Below, in pieces: positions 17,961 through 28,200 of a DNA stretch of 64,000 bases. Origin of the DNA: Halanaerobium saccharolyticum subsp. saccharolyticum DSM 6643 (lineage in GTDB: Bacteria > Bacillota > Halanaerobiia > Halanaerobiales > Halanaerobiaceae); contig NZ_CAUI01000005.1 in the NCBI RefSeq assembly GCF_000350165.1, positions 434,001 through 498,000 on the forward strand. Reading direction: 5' to 3'. The notes under the pieces were generated by a model that was not told where the DNA came from, did no database searches, and saw only the letters and a program-made list of their open reading frames with translations. The position numbers and the translations under genes are program-made. The stretch's first letter is position 1. The number at the start of each line of letters is the position of its first letter.

Positions 17961-19805
17961 ATGTCAGAACCATTTTTTGAAATTATCAATCTTAATACTC
18001 CAAAAGAAAAAAACTCTAAACTAAATAATTTTAATTTTAAATTAAAAAAAGGAGAAGTTCATGCGGTTATTGGTCTTGAAGGTTCTGGCAAAAAGAATTT
18101 AACAAAAGCTTTAGCAGGGTTAATCAACGTCAAGGGAAGTTTTTATTTAGAGAACAAATTACTTGAGAATAAAATAGCTGTTTTAAGAGAAAATGGAATA
18201 GATTTTCTCTTTAATAGTTCTTCATTAGTAGAACAATTATCTATAGAAGAGAATATTTGTTTAAATAACTATCCTAAATTTAGATTTCTGCCATTTATTA
18301 ATAAAATTAAATCTAAAAATAGAGCGGAAAAAATATTGGGATTTATGGATTTAGATTTAAAACTTAAAAAAAATGTTTCAAATCTTTCTAAAGATGAAAA
18401 AAAGCAGCTTTCCATAGCTAAAATTCTTTATAACAAACCTAAAATCGTTATAATGCATGAACCAACTGATGGTTTAAGTGTTGACTCTATTAAAAAATTC
18501 TATAATAAAATTTATGAATATAAATCTGAAGGTGGCTCAATTATATATATCACTAAGCAGTGGAAAGATGCTTTAAAGATTGCAGATAGGATATCAGTAA
18601 TTTATATGGGCTCAATTATTGGAACTATCTCTAAATCAGAAGCAAATTTAAATCAAAATAAAATTTTGAATTTAATGCTTGGAAATTATGATAACCAAAA
18701 AACTAATTCATTTTTAGAAAATGAAACCCAAAAAATATTAAATACTGTTTTTAAAGCAACAGAATTTCTAACCTCAAATTATGAGCTTAAAGATGTTTTA
18801 AAGCTTCTTGCTGAATACAGCAGTGATTTTACAAAAGCAGATAACTGTGTAATAAAGTTAATTGATGAAAATACAAAATCTTTTATAGATACATTTAACT
18901 ATGAGTCAAATATAAAAATTATTAGTGAAATTAAAAAGGAAAAATTATTTGAAATTACTAAAAACGAAAAAATATTCTTTATGACAGAAGCTGATAGAGG
19001 TTTTGATGATATATTTTTAAATAAAAGCAGCAATGTAAAATCAGTAATTGTAATCCCTGTTTTAATAAGATCACATGTTAGTGGGATTATTCAATTATCT
19101 TTTAGCTATAGAAAGTCCTATAGTTATTCTCAAGAGGAAAATATATATTTAACAACTCTTGCTAAACAAGCTGCTATTGCAATTGAAGATACAAGGTTGA
19201 TGGGGAGATCTACTCTTTTACAAGAAAGTCATCATAGAATAAAAAATAATCTGCAGTATATAATTAGCTTGATAACTTTACAAAAAGATTTTATTAATAA
19301 GAACCCTAAAAACACTGATGAAATTTTAACTAATATTATCTGTAGAATAAAAAGTATTGCAGCTGTACATGATCTTTTGTCTAAAGATAGTTTAGGCAGA
19401 AGTATAATTAATTTACATGATATTTTTGAGGTCATTATTGAATTTTTAAATAATAATAAAATAGAATTTAAAGTTGAGATTGATGATATATTTATTTCTT
19501 ATGCCAAAGCATCGGCTACTGCTTTAGTCTTTAATGAGATTTTGAGTAATTGTATTGAACATGCCTTTAAAGATCAGGAAGCAGGAATGATTGAGATTTC
19601 ATCATTTAAATATAATAATCAAATAAAGCTTATTGTTAAAGATAATGGAAAAGGCATAACTGATGATTTTAAAATTGAAGAGCAGGAAAGTCTTGGCTTA
19701 TCAATTGTATATTCAATTATTAAACAGCAGTTTAAAGGTGATATAACACTTAAACCAAATCAGGATGGTCCAGGTACTAAAGTAGAAATAACAATACCTG
19801 AATAA
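17961..19805 (+). CDS. Sensor histidine kinase: degenerate sugar-ABC ATPase domain + GAF + HisKA_2 + HATPase
   Basis: 614 residues. Residues about 5-235 align with the N-terminal half of RbsA/AraG sugar ATPases, but the catalytic residues have decayed: Walker A is GLEGSGKKN (Ser/Thr replaced by Lys), the signature is LSKDEKKQ, and Walker B ends MHEP. Residues about 265-415 are a GAF domain. HisKA_2 follows with HHRIKNNLQ (His 424/425), then HATPase motifs NEILSNCIEHAF, DNGKGI and GLSIVYSII. No membrane helices. Its partner is the REC-ANTAR gene 18 bases downstream, an arrangement like EutW/EutV. The pseudo-ATPase domain could dock on the sugar permease and report transport; that is inference. 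Confidence 0.87.
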   Translation: MSEPFFEIINLNTPKEKNSKLNNFNFKLKKGEVHAVIGLEGSGKKNLTKALAGLINVKGSFYLENKLLENKIAVLRENGIDFLFNSSSLVEQLSIEENICLNNYPKFRFLPFINKIKSKNRAEKILGFMDLDLKLKKNVSNLSKDEKKQLSIAKILYNKPKIVIMHEPTDGLSVDSIKKFYNKIYEYKSEGGSIIYITKQWKDALKIADRISVIYMGSIIGTISKSEANLNQNKILNLMLGNYDNQKTNSFLENETQKILNTVFKATEFLTSNYELKDVLKLLAEYSSDFTKADNCVIKLIDENTKSFIDTFNYESNIKIISEIKKEKLFEITKNEKIFFMTEADRGFDDIFLNKSSNVKSVIVIPVLIRSHVSGIIQLSFSYRKSYSYSQEENIYLTTLAKQAAIAIEDTRLMGRSTLLQESHHRIKNNLQYIISLITLQKDFINKNPKNTDEILTNIICRIKSIAAVHDLLSKDSLGRSIINLHDIFEVIIEFLNNNKIEFKVEIDDIFISYAKASATALVFNEILSNCIEHAFKDQEAGMIEISSFKYNNQIKLIVKDNGKGITDDFKIEEQESLGLSIVYSIIKQQFKGDITLKPNQDGPGTKVEITIPE

Positions 19806-19823
19806 AGGAGCTGATTGATCTAA

Positions 19824-20408
19824 ATGCAGAAATCATTAAAAATACTTTTAGCTGAAGATGAGTCAATTATTTTAATGGGTTTAAAATCAAATATTGAGAA
19901 ACTTGGACATCAAGTTATTGGACAAGCATTCGATGGTGTTGAGGCAGTTAAATTAGCCTTAGAAAAAGAACCTGATTTAATAATAATAGATATTAATATG
20001 CCCAAGATGGATGGAATAGAAGCCATTAAAAGAATTAATAATGAAAAATTTATACCTGCAATAATTGTAACAGGTTATAATGATGAGAAACTAATTAATA
20101 GGGCTTCTAAAGCCGGAGCATTTGCATATTTAATTAAACCAGTTGACAGAAATGACATTAAACCTGCAATAAATATTGCAAGCGCTCGATTTGAAGAGTT
20201 CAAAAAACTTTTATCAGAATTAGACGACAGCAAAAAAGCTTTAGAAGCACGAAAAATAATTGAGAGAGCCAAAGGTATTGTTATGGATAGAAAGGATATT
20301 AAAGAGAAAGAAGCAATGAAATTTTTGCAAAAAAAGAGTAATGATCAAAACAAAAAAATGATAATAGTTGCTAAAGAGATAATTGAAGCTGACCAGAAAT
20401 TTAAATAA
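19824..20408 (+). CDS. Response regulator with ANTAR RNA-binding domain (antiterminator)
   Basis: 194 residues. The receiver domain (1-120) has the acidic pair LAEDE, phospho-acceptor Asp in IIDINMPKMDG, Thr in IVTGY and Lys in LIKPVD. A coiled linker (ARFEEFKKLLSEL) leads to an ANTAR domain (about 140-190: ALEARKIIERAKGIVM, then EAMKFLQKKSND and IVAKEII). ANTAR proteins of the AmiR/NasR/EutV type bind tandem hairpins in nascent RNA and block terminators when phosphorylated. The next operon has such a leader and terminator at 20533-20612, an obvious target. Confidence 0.92.
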   Translation: MQKSLKILLAEDESIILMGLKSNIEKLGHQVIGQAFDGVEAVKLALEKEPDLIIIDINMPKMDGIEAIKRINNEKFIPAIIVTGYNDEKLINRASKAGAFAYLIKPVDRNDIKPAINIASARFEEFKKLLSELDDSKKALEARKIIERAKGIVMDRKDIKEKEAMKFLQKKSNDQNKKMIIVAKEIIEADQKFK

Positions 20409-20486
20409 TTAAAGTATTGATGCGTTAAATTTCTGAGATTGATTTTAGCTTTAAATTTAAAAATATTAAAAATATTGTTAAAAAAT

Positions 20487-20515
20487 TTGATTTTTCAAAA
20501 TATTAATGTTATACT
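20487..20515 (+). promoter_or_regulatory. Sigma-A promoter of the sugar ABC operon
   Basis: TTGATT at 20487-20492 and TATACT at 20510-20515 have 17-base spacing. Transcription would begin near 20522, just ahead of the first leader hairpin at 20533, leaving a leader of about 185 bases before the coding start. Confidence 0.7.
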
Positions 20516-20532
20516 ATAAAAAAATATACAAT

Positions 20533-20575
20533 ATTCTGTTAATGATTGGCAGAATAGTATGAGGTCATGAAGGCC
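20533..20575 (+). promoter_or_regulatory. Candidate ANTAR target: two leader hairpins
   Basis: Hairpin 1: ATTCTGTT (20533-20540) pairs with GGCAGAAT (20548-20555) with loop AATGATT, whose first six bases carry A at position 1 and G at position 4, as in ANTAR hexaloops. Hairpin 2: GGTC (20563-20566) with GGCC (20572-20575) and loop ATGAA; its 3' arm uses the first bases of the terminator stem, so the two structures exclude each other. The second loop is five, not six, bases in my folding, which lowers confidence. Confidence 0.5.
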
Positions 20576-20612
20576 CCCTAAAACAGCTGTTTGTACTGTT
20601 TGAGGGGGTTTT
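20574..20612 (+). terminator. Leader terminator ahead of the sugar ABC operon
   Basis: CCCCCT plus AAACAG (20574-20586) pairs with CTGTTT plus AGGGGG (20596-20608), one A-G mismatch, followed by TTTT and soon TTTTTT. It lies between the promoter and the first gene, so it must be regulated, presumably by the ANTAR protein encoded just upstream. Confidence 0.85.
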
Positions 20613-20707
20613 ATGTCGTTTTTTAAGAAAATAATTTTTAAGGGAGGTGAATTTTAAACTTTTAGTTTTAAATTTTAATTAAAATAAAACAATAGGAGGA
20701 GAATATT

Positions 20708-21673
20708 TTGCAGAAAAAACTTATTTTATTATTAACTTTAATTATGGTGTTGGGTGCAATTTCAGTAACGGCCGCTCAGGATGTAAAGATTGGATTTTTA
20801 GTAAAGCAGCCTGAAGAAGCATGGTTTCAAGATGAGTGGAGATTTGCAGAAGAAGCAGCAGATGATTATGGTTTTGAATTAGTTAAAATTGGTGGAACAG
20901 ATGGAGAAAAAGTACTTTCTGCTATTGATAATTTAGCATCACAGGGAGCACAAGGTTTTATTATTTGTACACCTGATGTTAAATTAGGACCAGCTATTAA
21001 AGCTAAAGCTGATATGAATGGCCTAAAAGTAATGTCTGTTGATGACAGATTTGTAGGTTCTGATGGTGAACCAATGGAAGAAGTTCCACATATGGGAATC
21101 TCAGCTTATGATATTGGTCAGTTAGTTGGAGAAACTTTAGTAGAGCAGATGAATAAAAGAGATTGGGACTATGAAGAAGTAGGTTATTTAGTAATGACTT
21201 TTGATCAACTTCCAACTATTACTGAAAGAACTCAAGGTGCAACTGATGTTTTAATGGAAAATGGCTTCCCTGAGGATCAAGTATTTGAAAGTCCAATGCA
21301 AACACTTGACACTGAAGGTTCATTTAATGCTGCTAACTTTGCTTTAACCAAGCATGCAGATTTCGATAAATGGATAGTTGCTGGTGGAAATGATTCTTCA
21401 GTAATTGGAGCAATTAGAGCTCTTGAAGGTCAGGGTTTTGGAGCTGAAAATGTAATAGGTATTGGAATTAATGGTTCTAACTTTGTTGTTAATGAATTTG
21501 AAAAAGAAGAAGAAACAGGATTTTATGCTTCTGTGAAATTAAGTGCTCGCAGACATGGATATGAAACTGCTGAATTAATGTATAAATGGATTAAAAATGG
21601 CGAAGAGCCTCCAAAAGTTACCTGGACTACAGGTCAAATAATGACAAGAGATAATTACAAAGAATTAGAATAA
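20708..21673 (+). CDS. araF: AraF-type sugar-binding protein (L-arabinose/D-galactose)
   Basis: 321 residues from TTG 20708 (SD AGGAGGAG). A signal peptide (residues 1-22, ending TAAQ) is followed by IGFLVKQPEEAWFQDEW, closely matching the start of E. coli AraF; GTDGEKVLSAIDNLASQGAQGF, split over the first lobe, and ICTPDVKLGPAI also match. NDSSVIGAIRALEGQGF and IGIGINGSN are the conserved second-lobe parts. AraF binds arabinose and galactose; the neighbouring galE/galK favour galactose as a physiological ligand. It heads the transporter operon, behind an attenuated leader. Confidence 0.88.
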   Translation: MQKKLILLLTLIMVLGAISVTAAQDVKIGFLVKQPEEAWFQDEWRFAEEAADDYGFELVKIGGTDGEKVLSAIDNLASQGAQGFIICTPDVKLGPAIKAKADMNGLKVMSVDDRFVGSDGEPMEEVPHMGISAYDIGQLVGETLVEQMNKRDWDYEEVGYLVMTFDQLPTITERTQGATDVLMENGFPEDQVFESPMQTLDTEGSFNAANFALTKHADFDKWIVAGGNDSSVIGAIRALEGQGFGAENVIGIGINGSNFVVNEFEKEEETGFYASVKLSARRHGYETAELMYKWIKNGEEPPKVTWTTGQIMTRDNYKELE

Positions 21674-21685
21674 TATAATTATAAA

Positions 21686-21707
21686 TAGAGGGGTTTAACC
21701 CCCTCTA
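21686..21707 (+). other. Intercistronic hairpin after araF
   Basis: TAGAGGGG (21686-21693) pairs with CCCCTCTA (21700-21707). No T-run follows, so it is more likely an RNA-stabilising element that raises binding-protein mRNA relative to the ATPase and permease. Confidence 0.6.
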
Positions 21708-21738
21708 TTACTCTTGACTATTAGAGAGGAGTAAATTT

Positions 21739-23229
21739 ATGGCTTATCATTTAGAATTTAAAAATATAACAAAAACCTTTCCAGGAGTAAAAGCACTTGA
21801 TAAAATTTCGTTTGGGGTTAATACTGGAAGTATTCATGGACTTGTAGGCGAGAATGGAGCAGGTAAATCTACACTTTTGCATACATTGAGTGGTGCTTTA
21901 ACTCCTAATCAAGGAGAAATATTAATTGAAAATAAAACTATGAAATTTTCTAATACTAAAGATGCTTTAAATGCTGGAATAGCTGTAATATATCAAGAAT
22001 TAAATTTAGTTCCAGAAATGACAGTTGCCGAAAATTTAATGATTGGCAATTATCCTAACAAAAATGGCTTTGTAGACAAAAAGAAGTTAAAAGAAAAAGC
22101 TCTTAAACAAATCAAGATGTTAATGGAGAACTTTAATCCTAAAACTAAAGTTAAAGATCTATCAATTGCTCAAAAGCAAATGATAGAAATCGGAAAAGCT
22201 TTAATGCAGGATGCTAAAATTATTGCTTTTGATGAACCAACAAGTTCACTTTCGGATAGAGAAATAAAACATTTATTTGAAATTATCGAAAAGTTGAAAG
22301 AAGATGGAAAAGCTATAATTTATGTTTCACATAGGATGGAAGAAATATTTCAAATTTGTGATAGCTGTACAGTTTTTAGAGATGGTAAACATATCGAAAC
22401 ATTTAGAGATATGGAGAAAGTTACTCATGATTTAATTGTTAAAAAAATGGTTGGTAGAGAACTTAATGATATCTATGGCTATGAAGAAAGAGATAAAGGG
22501 GAAGAAATATTTCATATTGAAAACATAAGAGGCAAAGGCGTTAAAAGAAATATTGATTTAACAGTACACGAAGGAGAAGTTGTAGGGATTTTTGGTCTTG
22601 TTGGAGCAGGCCGTACAGAATTATTTAAATTAATCTATGGTCTAGAAAAAATTGAGGCAGGTCGAGTTGAAGTTAGAGGAGAAGAAGTTTCGCTTGAAAA
22701 CCCAAAGGAATCTATTAGAAATAAAGTTTGTTTGCTGCCTGAAGATAGAAAAGATGAAGGCATTATTGGGATTCGCTCGGTAAGTGAAAATATTAATATC
22801 AGCAGTAGAAGACATCATTTGAGATATAATTTTTTCTTAAATAAACAGGCGGAAAAAGAAACTACAGATGAATTCATTGAGAATTTAGATATTAAAACTC
22901 CTTCTCGTGACCAATTAGCTGTCAATCTGTCAGGTGGAAATCAGCAAAAAGTGATTTTGTCTAGGTGGTTAAGTGAAGACATTGATGTATTTTTAATGGA
23001 TGAGCCGACTAGAGGTATTGATGTTGGCGCAAAATATGAAATTTATAAAATAATGTATAATTTAGCTGCAGACGGTAAGGGTATACTTTTTGTTTCCAGT
23101 GATTTACCAGAAGTAATGGGAGTATCAGATAGAGTAGTTGTAATGAGATCTGGAGAAATTATAGGATCTTTAAATCGAGAAGAATTTACAGAAGAAAAAA
23201 TATTATCTATGGCACTGCCAGTTTCTTAA
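21739..23229 (+). CDS. araG: AraG-type sugar ABC transporter ATP-binding protein
   Basis: 496 residues made of two fused ABC ATPase domains, as in AraG/RbsA/MglA. Domain 1 is intact: GENGAGKST, YQELNLVPEMTV, DEPTSSLSD. Domain 2 has the usual altered Walker A (GLVGAGRTEL) but a good LSGGNQQK and MDEPTRGIDVGAKYE. It powers import with AraH. The first half is the template for the decayed domain in the sensor kinase at 17961. SD AGAGGAG precedes the ATG. Confidence 0.92.
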   Translation: MAYHLEFKNITKTFPGVKALDKISFGVNTGSIHGLVGENGAGKSTLLHTLSGALTPNQGEILIENKTMKFSNTKDALNAGIAVIYQELNLVPEMTVAENLMIGNYPNKNGFVDKKKLKEKALKQIKMLMENFNPKTKVKDLSIAQKQMIEIGKALMQDAKIIAFDEPTSSLSDREIKHLFEIIEKLKEDGKAIIYVSHRMEEIFQICDSCTVFRDGKHIETFRDMEKVTHDLIVKKMVGRELNDIYGYEERDKGEEIFHIENIRGKGVKRNIDLTVHEGEVVGIFGLVGAGRTELFKLIYGLEKIEAGRVEVRGEEVSLENPKESIRNKVCLLPEDRKDEGIIGIRSVSENINISSRRHHLRYNFFLNKQAEKETTDEFIENLDIKTPSRDQLAVNLSGGNQQKVILSRWLSEDIDVFLMDEPTRGIDVGAKYEIYKIMYNLAADGKGILFVSSDLPEVMGVSDRVVVMRSGEIIGSLNREEFTEEKILSMALPVS

Positions 23230-23253
23230 TTATGAATAGGAGGATCTAATATT

Positions 23254-24204
23254 ATGACAGAAACTACTAAAAGTAGAATTAAAAACTTATATAACAATTA
23301 TACGATAATTTTAATATTTATAACAATGTTTGTCTTGCTTTCGATTTTTGTTCCTTATTTTTTCACATGGCGCAATATGGTTGGGCTTGCACTCTCGGTA
23401 GTTACTATTGGTTTAATTGCTAATACAATGATGTTTGCTTTAGCAAGTGGTGATTTTGACCTTTCTGTTAGTTCAACAGTAGCTTTTTCTGGAATTACTA
23501 CAGCTGTTGTTATTAATAGTACTGGGAGCGTATGGATCGGTATTATAACAGGGCTTCTTGCCGGAGTTTTAGTTGGAGTGATAAATGGCTTTTCTATTGC
23601 TAAATTGGGATTAAATGCATTAATTACAACCCTGGCTACTCAAATGATTTTTAGAGGTATGGCCTTTATTTTATCAAATGGACGTGCAGTTGGTATTTCT
23701 ACAGCCGGGTTTTTTAAATTAGGCAACAGTATGATTTTAGGAATTCCCACACCAATAATTATTATGGTTATTTCATTTATTATCTTTGGTATTTTATTAA
23801 ATAATACAGTTTTTGGTAAAAACACACTTGCAATTGGTGGAAATACAAAAGCAGCTGAACTGGCAGGTATTAATGTTGATTTAACTAAAATAATAATATT
23901 TTCTGCTCAGGGATTTATGGCAGGTTTTGCCGGTGTAATCTTAGCTTCAAGAATGACAAGTGGTCAACCAAATGCTGCTCAGGGTCTGGAACTTGATGTA
24001 ATTTCGGCCTGTGTTTTGGGTGGAGTATCTTTAAATGGTGGTATAGCAACAATAAGTGGAGTAGTTGTTGGTGTTTTAATCATGGGAATGATTTCTAATG
24101 CACTGAATTTACTTAATGTAGCAACTTTTTATCAATATGTTGTTAGAGGGTCAGTTTTATTAATCGCAATCTATTTAGATATTCTAAAACAGCGCAGTAA
24201 ATAA
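23254..24204 (+). CDS. araH: AraH-type sugar ABC transporter permease
   Basis: 316 residues with 8-10 hydrophobic segments. Family motifs include SGDFDLSVSS near residue 70, GLNALITTLATQMIFRG, GGNTKAAELAGINV at the ATPase-contact loop, and GGVSLNGGIATISG. BPD_transp_2 superfamily, like AraH/RbsC. It forms the membrane channel with AraG. Length and context agree with an AraFGH system. The epimerase follows 30 bases downstream. Confidence 0.9.
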   Translation: MTETTKSRIKNLYNNYTIILIFITMFVLLSIFVPYFFTWRNMVGLALSVVTIGLIANTMMFALASGDFDLSVSSTVAFSGITTAVVINSTGSVWIGIITGLLAGVLVGVINGFSIAKLGLNALITTLATQMIFRGMAFILSNGRAVGISTAGFFKLGNSMILGIPTPIIIMVISFIIFGILLNNTVFGKNTLAIGGNTKAAELAGINVDLTKIIIFSAQGFMAGFAGVILASRMTSGQPNAAQGLELDVISACVLGGVSLNGGIATISGVVVGVLIMGMISNALNLLNVATFYQYVVRGSVLLIAIYLDILKQRSK

Positions 24205-24234
24205 TTTTCTGAATGAGTTTAAGGAGCTTATATA

Positions 24235-25167
24235 ATGAGAATTAAGGAGATTAAATTTAAGCAATCAAAAGCTATTAAAATGGAAAATGAGTGCATTTCA
24301 ATTTTAATATTACCAGAAATTGGTTCTAAAATAGCTTCAATCTATAGCAAAGAAAAAGATTTTGAATTTTTATTTCAAAATAAAGATAATAGTTATAAAA
24401 AAGCAGAATTTGATAGTAATTTTGAGGACTATGATTGTTCGGGTTTTGATGACTGTTTTCCTAATATTGATAGATCAAAATTATTTATTAATAATCAGCT
24501 TTATACTTATCCAGATCATGGGGAAATATGGTCAGCAAATTTTGATTATAAACTAAAGAGTGACAGCTTAGTCTTAGATTACAAAAGTAAATATTTTAAA
24601 TATCATTACAGAAAGATTATTACAATAACTGAAAATAAAATTATCATTGATTATAAAATAAAAAATAATTTAAAAACTGCTTTTCCAGCTATCTGGACAA
24701 TGCACTGTTTATTAAAATATTCGAAAGAAATTGAGCTTAATTTTCCGAAAGAAATGACCAAAATAGTTAATGTACAGCAGAGTAAATACCTGGGGGAAAA
24801 AAATAAAGAACATAGTTTTCCCATTACAGCTGATATGTTTGGTCAGCAATATAGGCTTGATAAAGTAAATAATCGAAAAGAGATTCTAAGTGAAAAGTAT
24901 TATAATTATGATAAATTAAACTATGGAAAGGTATCAGCTTTTTATCCTGAACAAAAATCCGAGTTTATAATTAAATTTGATTCAGAAAAATTTCCTTATC
25001 TTGGATTTTGGTTAACGGAAGGTTCATTTAAAGGAGATTATAATTTTGCTTTTGAGCCAACTGATGGTTATTATGATTCGATTAACCTTGCTCTAAAAAA
25101 CAAAAAAGTGAATATTATTGATCCTCAGCAGGAATATTCTTTTACCATAGAAATATCTATAAAATAA
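24235..25167 (+). CDS. Aldose 1-epimerase family protein
   Basis: 310 residues. The LacX/GalM-like fold shows ISILILPEIGSKIASIYS at the start, a GFDDCFPNI and YPDHGEIWS segment (active-site His), a central TMHCLLKY and EPTDGYYDSI near the end. It should equilibrate anomers of the imported sugar so the kinase can act. Placement directly after araH supports a role in galactose or arabinose catabolism. The fragment at 1-381 is its paralogue. Confidence 0.82.
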   Translation: MRIKEIKFKQSKAIKMENECISILILPEIGSKIASIYSKEKDFEFLFQNKDNSYKKAEFDSNFEDYDCSGFDDCFPNIDRSKLFINNQLYTYPDHGEIWSANFDYKLKSDSLVLDYKSKYFKYHYRKIITITENKIIIDYKIKNNLKTAFPAIWTMHCLLKYSKEIELNFPKEMTKIVNVQQSKYLGEKNKEHSFPITADMFGQQYRLDKVNNRKEILSEKYYNYDKLNYGKVSAFYPEQKSEFIIKFDSEKFPYLGFWLTEGSFKGDYNFAFEPTDGYYDSINLALKNKKVNIIDPQQEYSFTIEISIK

Positions 25168-25209
25168 TACTCAGTAGATGCTATTTAAATGTTAGAAAGG
25201 ATGATAAAA

Positions 25210-28200
25210 TTGTCTCAAAAAGATAAAGTTAAAGTTTGGGAGGATACTGTTAAAATTGAAAGTTATCCTGTCGGTGAGGCTGATAAAAACCCGATGTTTC
25301 TGGATAAAAGAGTTTATCAGGGCAGTTCAGGTAAAGTATATCCTCTACCAGTTGTAGAAAAAATCTATAATAAAAAAATTAATAAAGAATATAAAATGAT
25401 ATATTTAGAAAATGAATACCTTAGAATAGAAATAATGCCTGAATTAGGGGGGCGGATTCAAAGGGCTTATGATAAAACAAATAATTATGATTTTGTATAT
25501 TATAATCCTGTAATAAAACCAGCCTTAGTTGGTTTGGCTGGCCCCTGGATAGCTGGAGGCATAGAATTTAATTGGCCTCAGCATCATAGGCCATCAACCT
25601 TTAGTCCAGTTGAATATAGTTTTGAAGAAAACGAGGATGGAAGTGCTGTAGTTTGGGTCAGTGAAATTGATAGGATGTACGGTACAAAAGGAATGGCTGG
25701 CTTTAAAATTTATCCAGATAAAGCATATTTAGAAATAATTGGACAGCTTTATAATAGAACTGAACTTCCTCAAACATTTTTGTGGTGGGCCAATCCTGCA
25801 GTAGCTGTCAATGAATCTTATAAATCAATTTTTCCACCAGATGTAAATGCTGTATTTGATCATGGAAAACGAGATGTTTCAAAATTTCCCATTGCAACTG
25901 GAGAATATTATAAAGTTGATTATTCAGCTGGGGTAGATATATCTAAATATAAAAACATACCCGTACCAACTTCATATATGGCATATCATTCTGATTATAA
26001 TTTTGTTGGCGGTTATGATTATTCAAAAGAAGCTGGCATACTGCATGTTGCAAATCATCATATCTCACCTGGTAAAAAACAGTGGACCTGGGGAACAGGT
26101 GATTTTGGACAAAGATGGTATCAAAACTTAACAGATTATGGCAGCGGAGAATATATAGAATTAATGACAGGAGTTTATACAGATAACCAACCAGATTTTA
26201 CCTGGATGCAGCCACATGAAGAAAAAACTTTTAAACAGTATTTTATGCCATATAAGGGCTTAGGTGAAGTGAAAAATGCCTCAAAAGATTTTTTGTTAAA
26301 TTTAGAAATTGATAAAAAAGAGGCAGAGATATCAATTTATTCAACTTCTAAAAAAAATAATTTAAAAATAATTTTATCTGAAAACAAAAATATTTTATTC
26401 AGTGAAAAAATAAATTTAGATCCTAAATTTTCGTATAATAAAAAAGTAGAAATAAATAAATTAGCCAAAAAATCAGATTATATTTTGGAATTATTAGATA
26501 GCGATCATAATATTTTAATATCTTATTCACCGGCAGAAAAAAAATTATTAAAAACACCTGATCCTGCAGAAGCTGCAAAAAAGCCAGCTGAAATTCAAAC
26601 AAATGAAGAGTTATATTTAACTGCTGTTCATTTAGAACAATATAGACATGCAACTTATGAGCCAGACCCTTATTATCTGGAAGGATTAAAAAGAGATCCT
26701 AATGATATTCGAATCAATAATGCTTATGGAAGATTATTATTGAGAAGAGGTTTATTTAGTGAAAGCGAAAAATATTTTAGGAGTGCCATTGAAAGATTAA
26801 CTGAAAAAAACCCTAATCCATATGATAGTGAAGCCTATTATAATTTAGGCTTGTCTTTAAAGTATCAGCAAAAATATCAACTTTCTTTTGAAGCTTTTCA
26901 TAAAGCTATTTGGTCTGGGGACTGGCATGACAGTGGTTATTATGAGTTAGCAGCTTTATCGTATAAAAATAAAGAAATTTTAAATGCGCTCGAATATATT
27001 GAGAAATCAATAATCAAAAACTATCATAATCCCAAATCTAGAAATCTTAAAACTTCATTACTTAGAAAATTGAACAGGTTTAATGAAGCGGAATCTTTCT
27101 TAAAAGAAACTATAGAAATTGACAAATTAGACTTTGCTGCTAGAAGTGAATTATACTTTATTAATAAAAGAAAAGGTGAAATTGAAGCAGCAGAAAAGAG
27201 CAGAGATGATATTATAGATATCTTGAGGAATGATCCTCATAATTTCTTAGAACTTGCAATTGACTATGGAAATACATTTTTTTATCAAGAAGCAATCGAT
27301 ATTTTAGAAATTTATTTATCTAATAATATAAAAGAAGAATTAAGTATATATCCAATGATATATTATTATTTAGCTTATTATAATTTAGAATTGGCTAATC
27401 AAAATGAAGCTAAAAAATATTATGAAAAAGCTGCAGCTGCAAACTCTGATTATTGTTTTCCAAATAAGCTGACTTCTATTAATGTTTTAAAATCAGCTAT
27501 TAAAAATAATTTTCAAGATGAAAAAGCACCTTATTATCTTGGTAATTTATATTATGATAAAAAACAATATAAAAAAGCTATTAAATTATGGGAAAAATCT
27601 AGAGAAATAGATAATAATAATGCAGTGGTTCATAGAAATTTAGCTTTAGCTTATTATAATAAAATGTCTGAAAAAGAGAAAAGCAAAAAATCATTAGAGA
27701 AAGCATTTGCAATAAATAATAATGACAGCAGAATATTATATGAATTAGACCAGTTATATAAAAAGTTAGGATATTCAAATCAAAAAAGAAAAGACTTTTT
27801 AGATAAATATATTAAGCTGGTTAAAGAAAGAGATGATTTATATACAGAATATATTACCTTAGAAAATAATCTTGCTCATTATAAAAGAGCTTTAGAATTG
27901 TTATTAGAGAGACATTTTCATCCCTGGGAGGGGGGAGAAGGCAAAGTTACTTCTCAGTATAAATTTGCAAATATAGAACTTGCTAAAGAAAATATAGAGA
28001 AGGGAAATTTAAGCAAAGCAAAACAGTTTTTAAAGGCAGCAAGAAGCTATCCTGAAAATTTAGGGGAAGGAAAATTACCTATAGCAAAAGATAATGACAT
28101 TGATTATTATACAGCTTTAATTTATAAAAAAAATAATGAGATTGAAAAAGCAAAAATCTATTTTGAAAAAGCTGCAGTAGGATCAGATGATTTATCAGAT

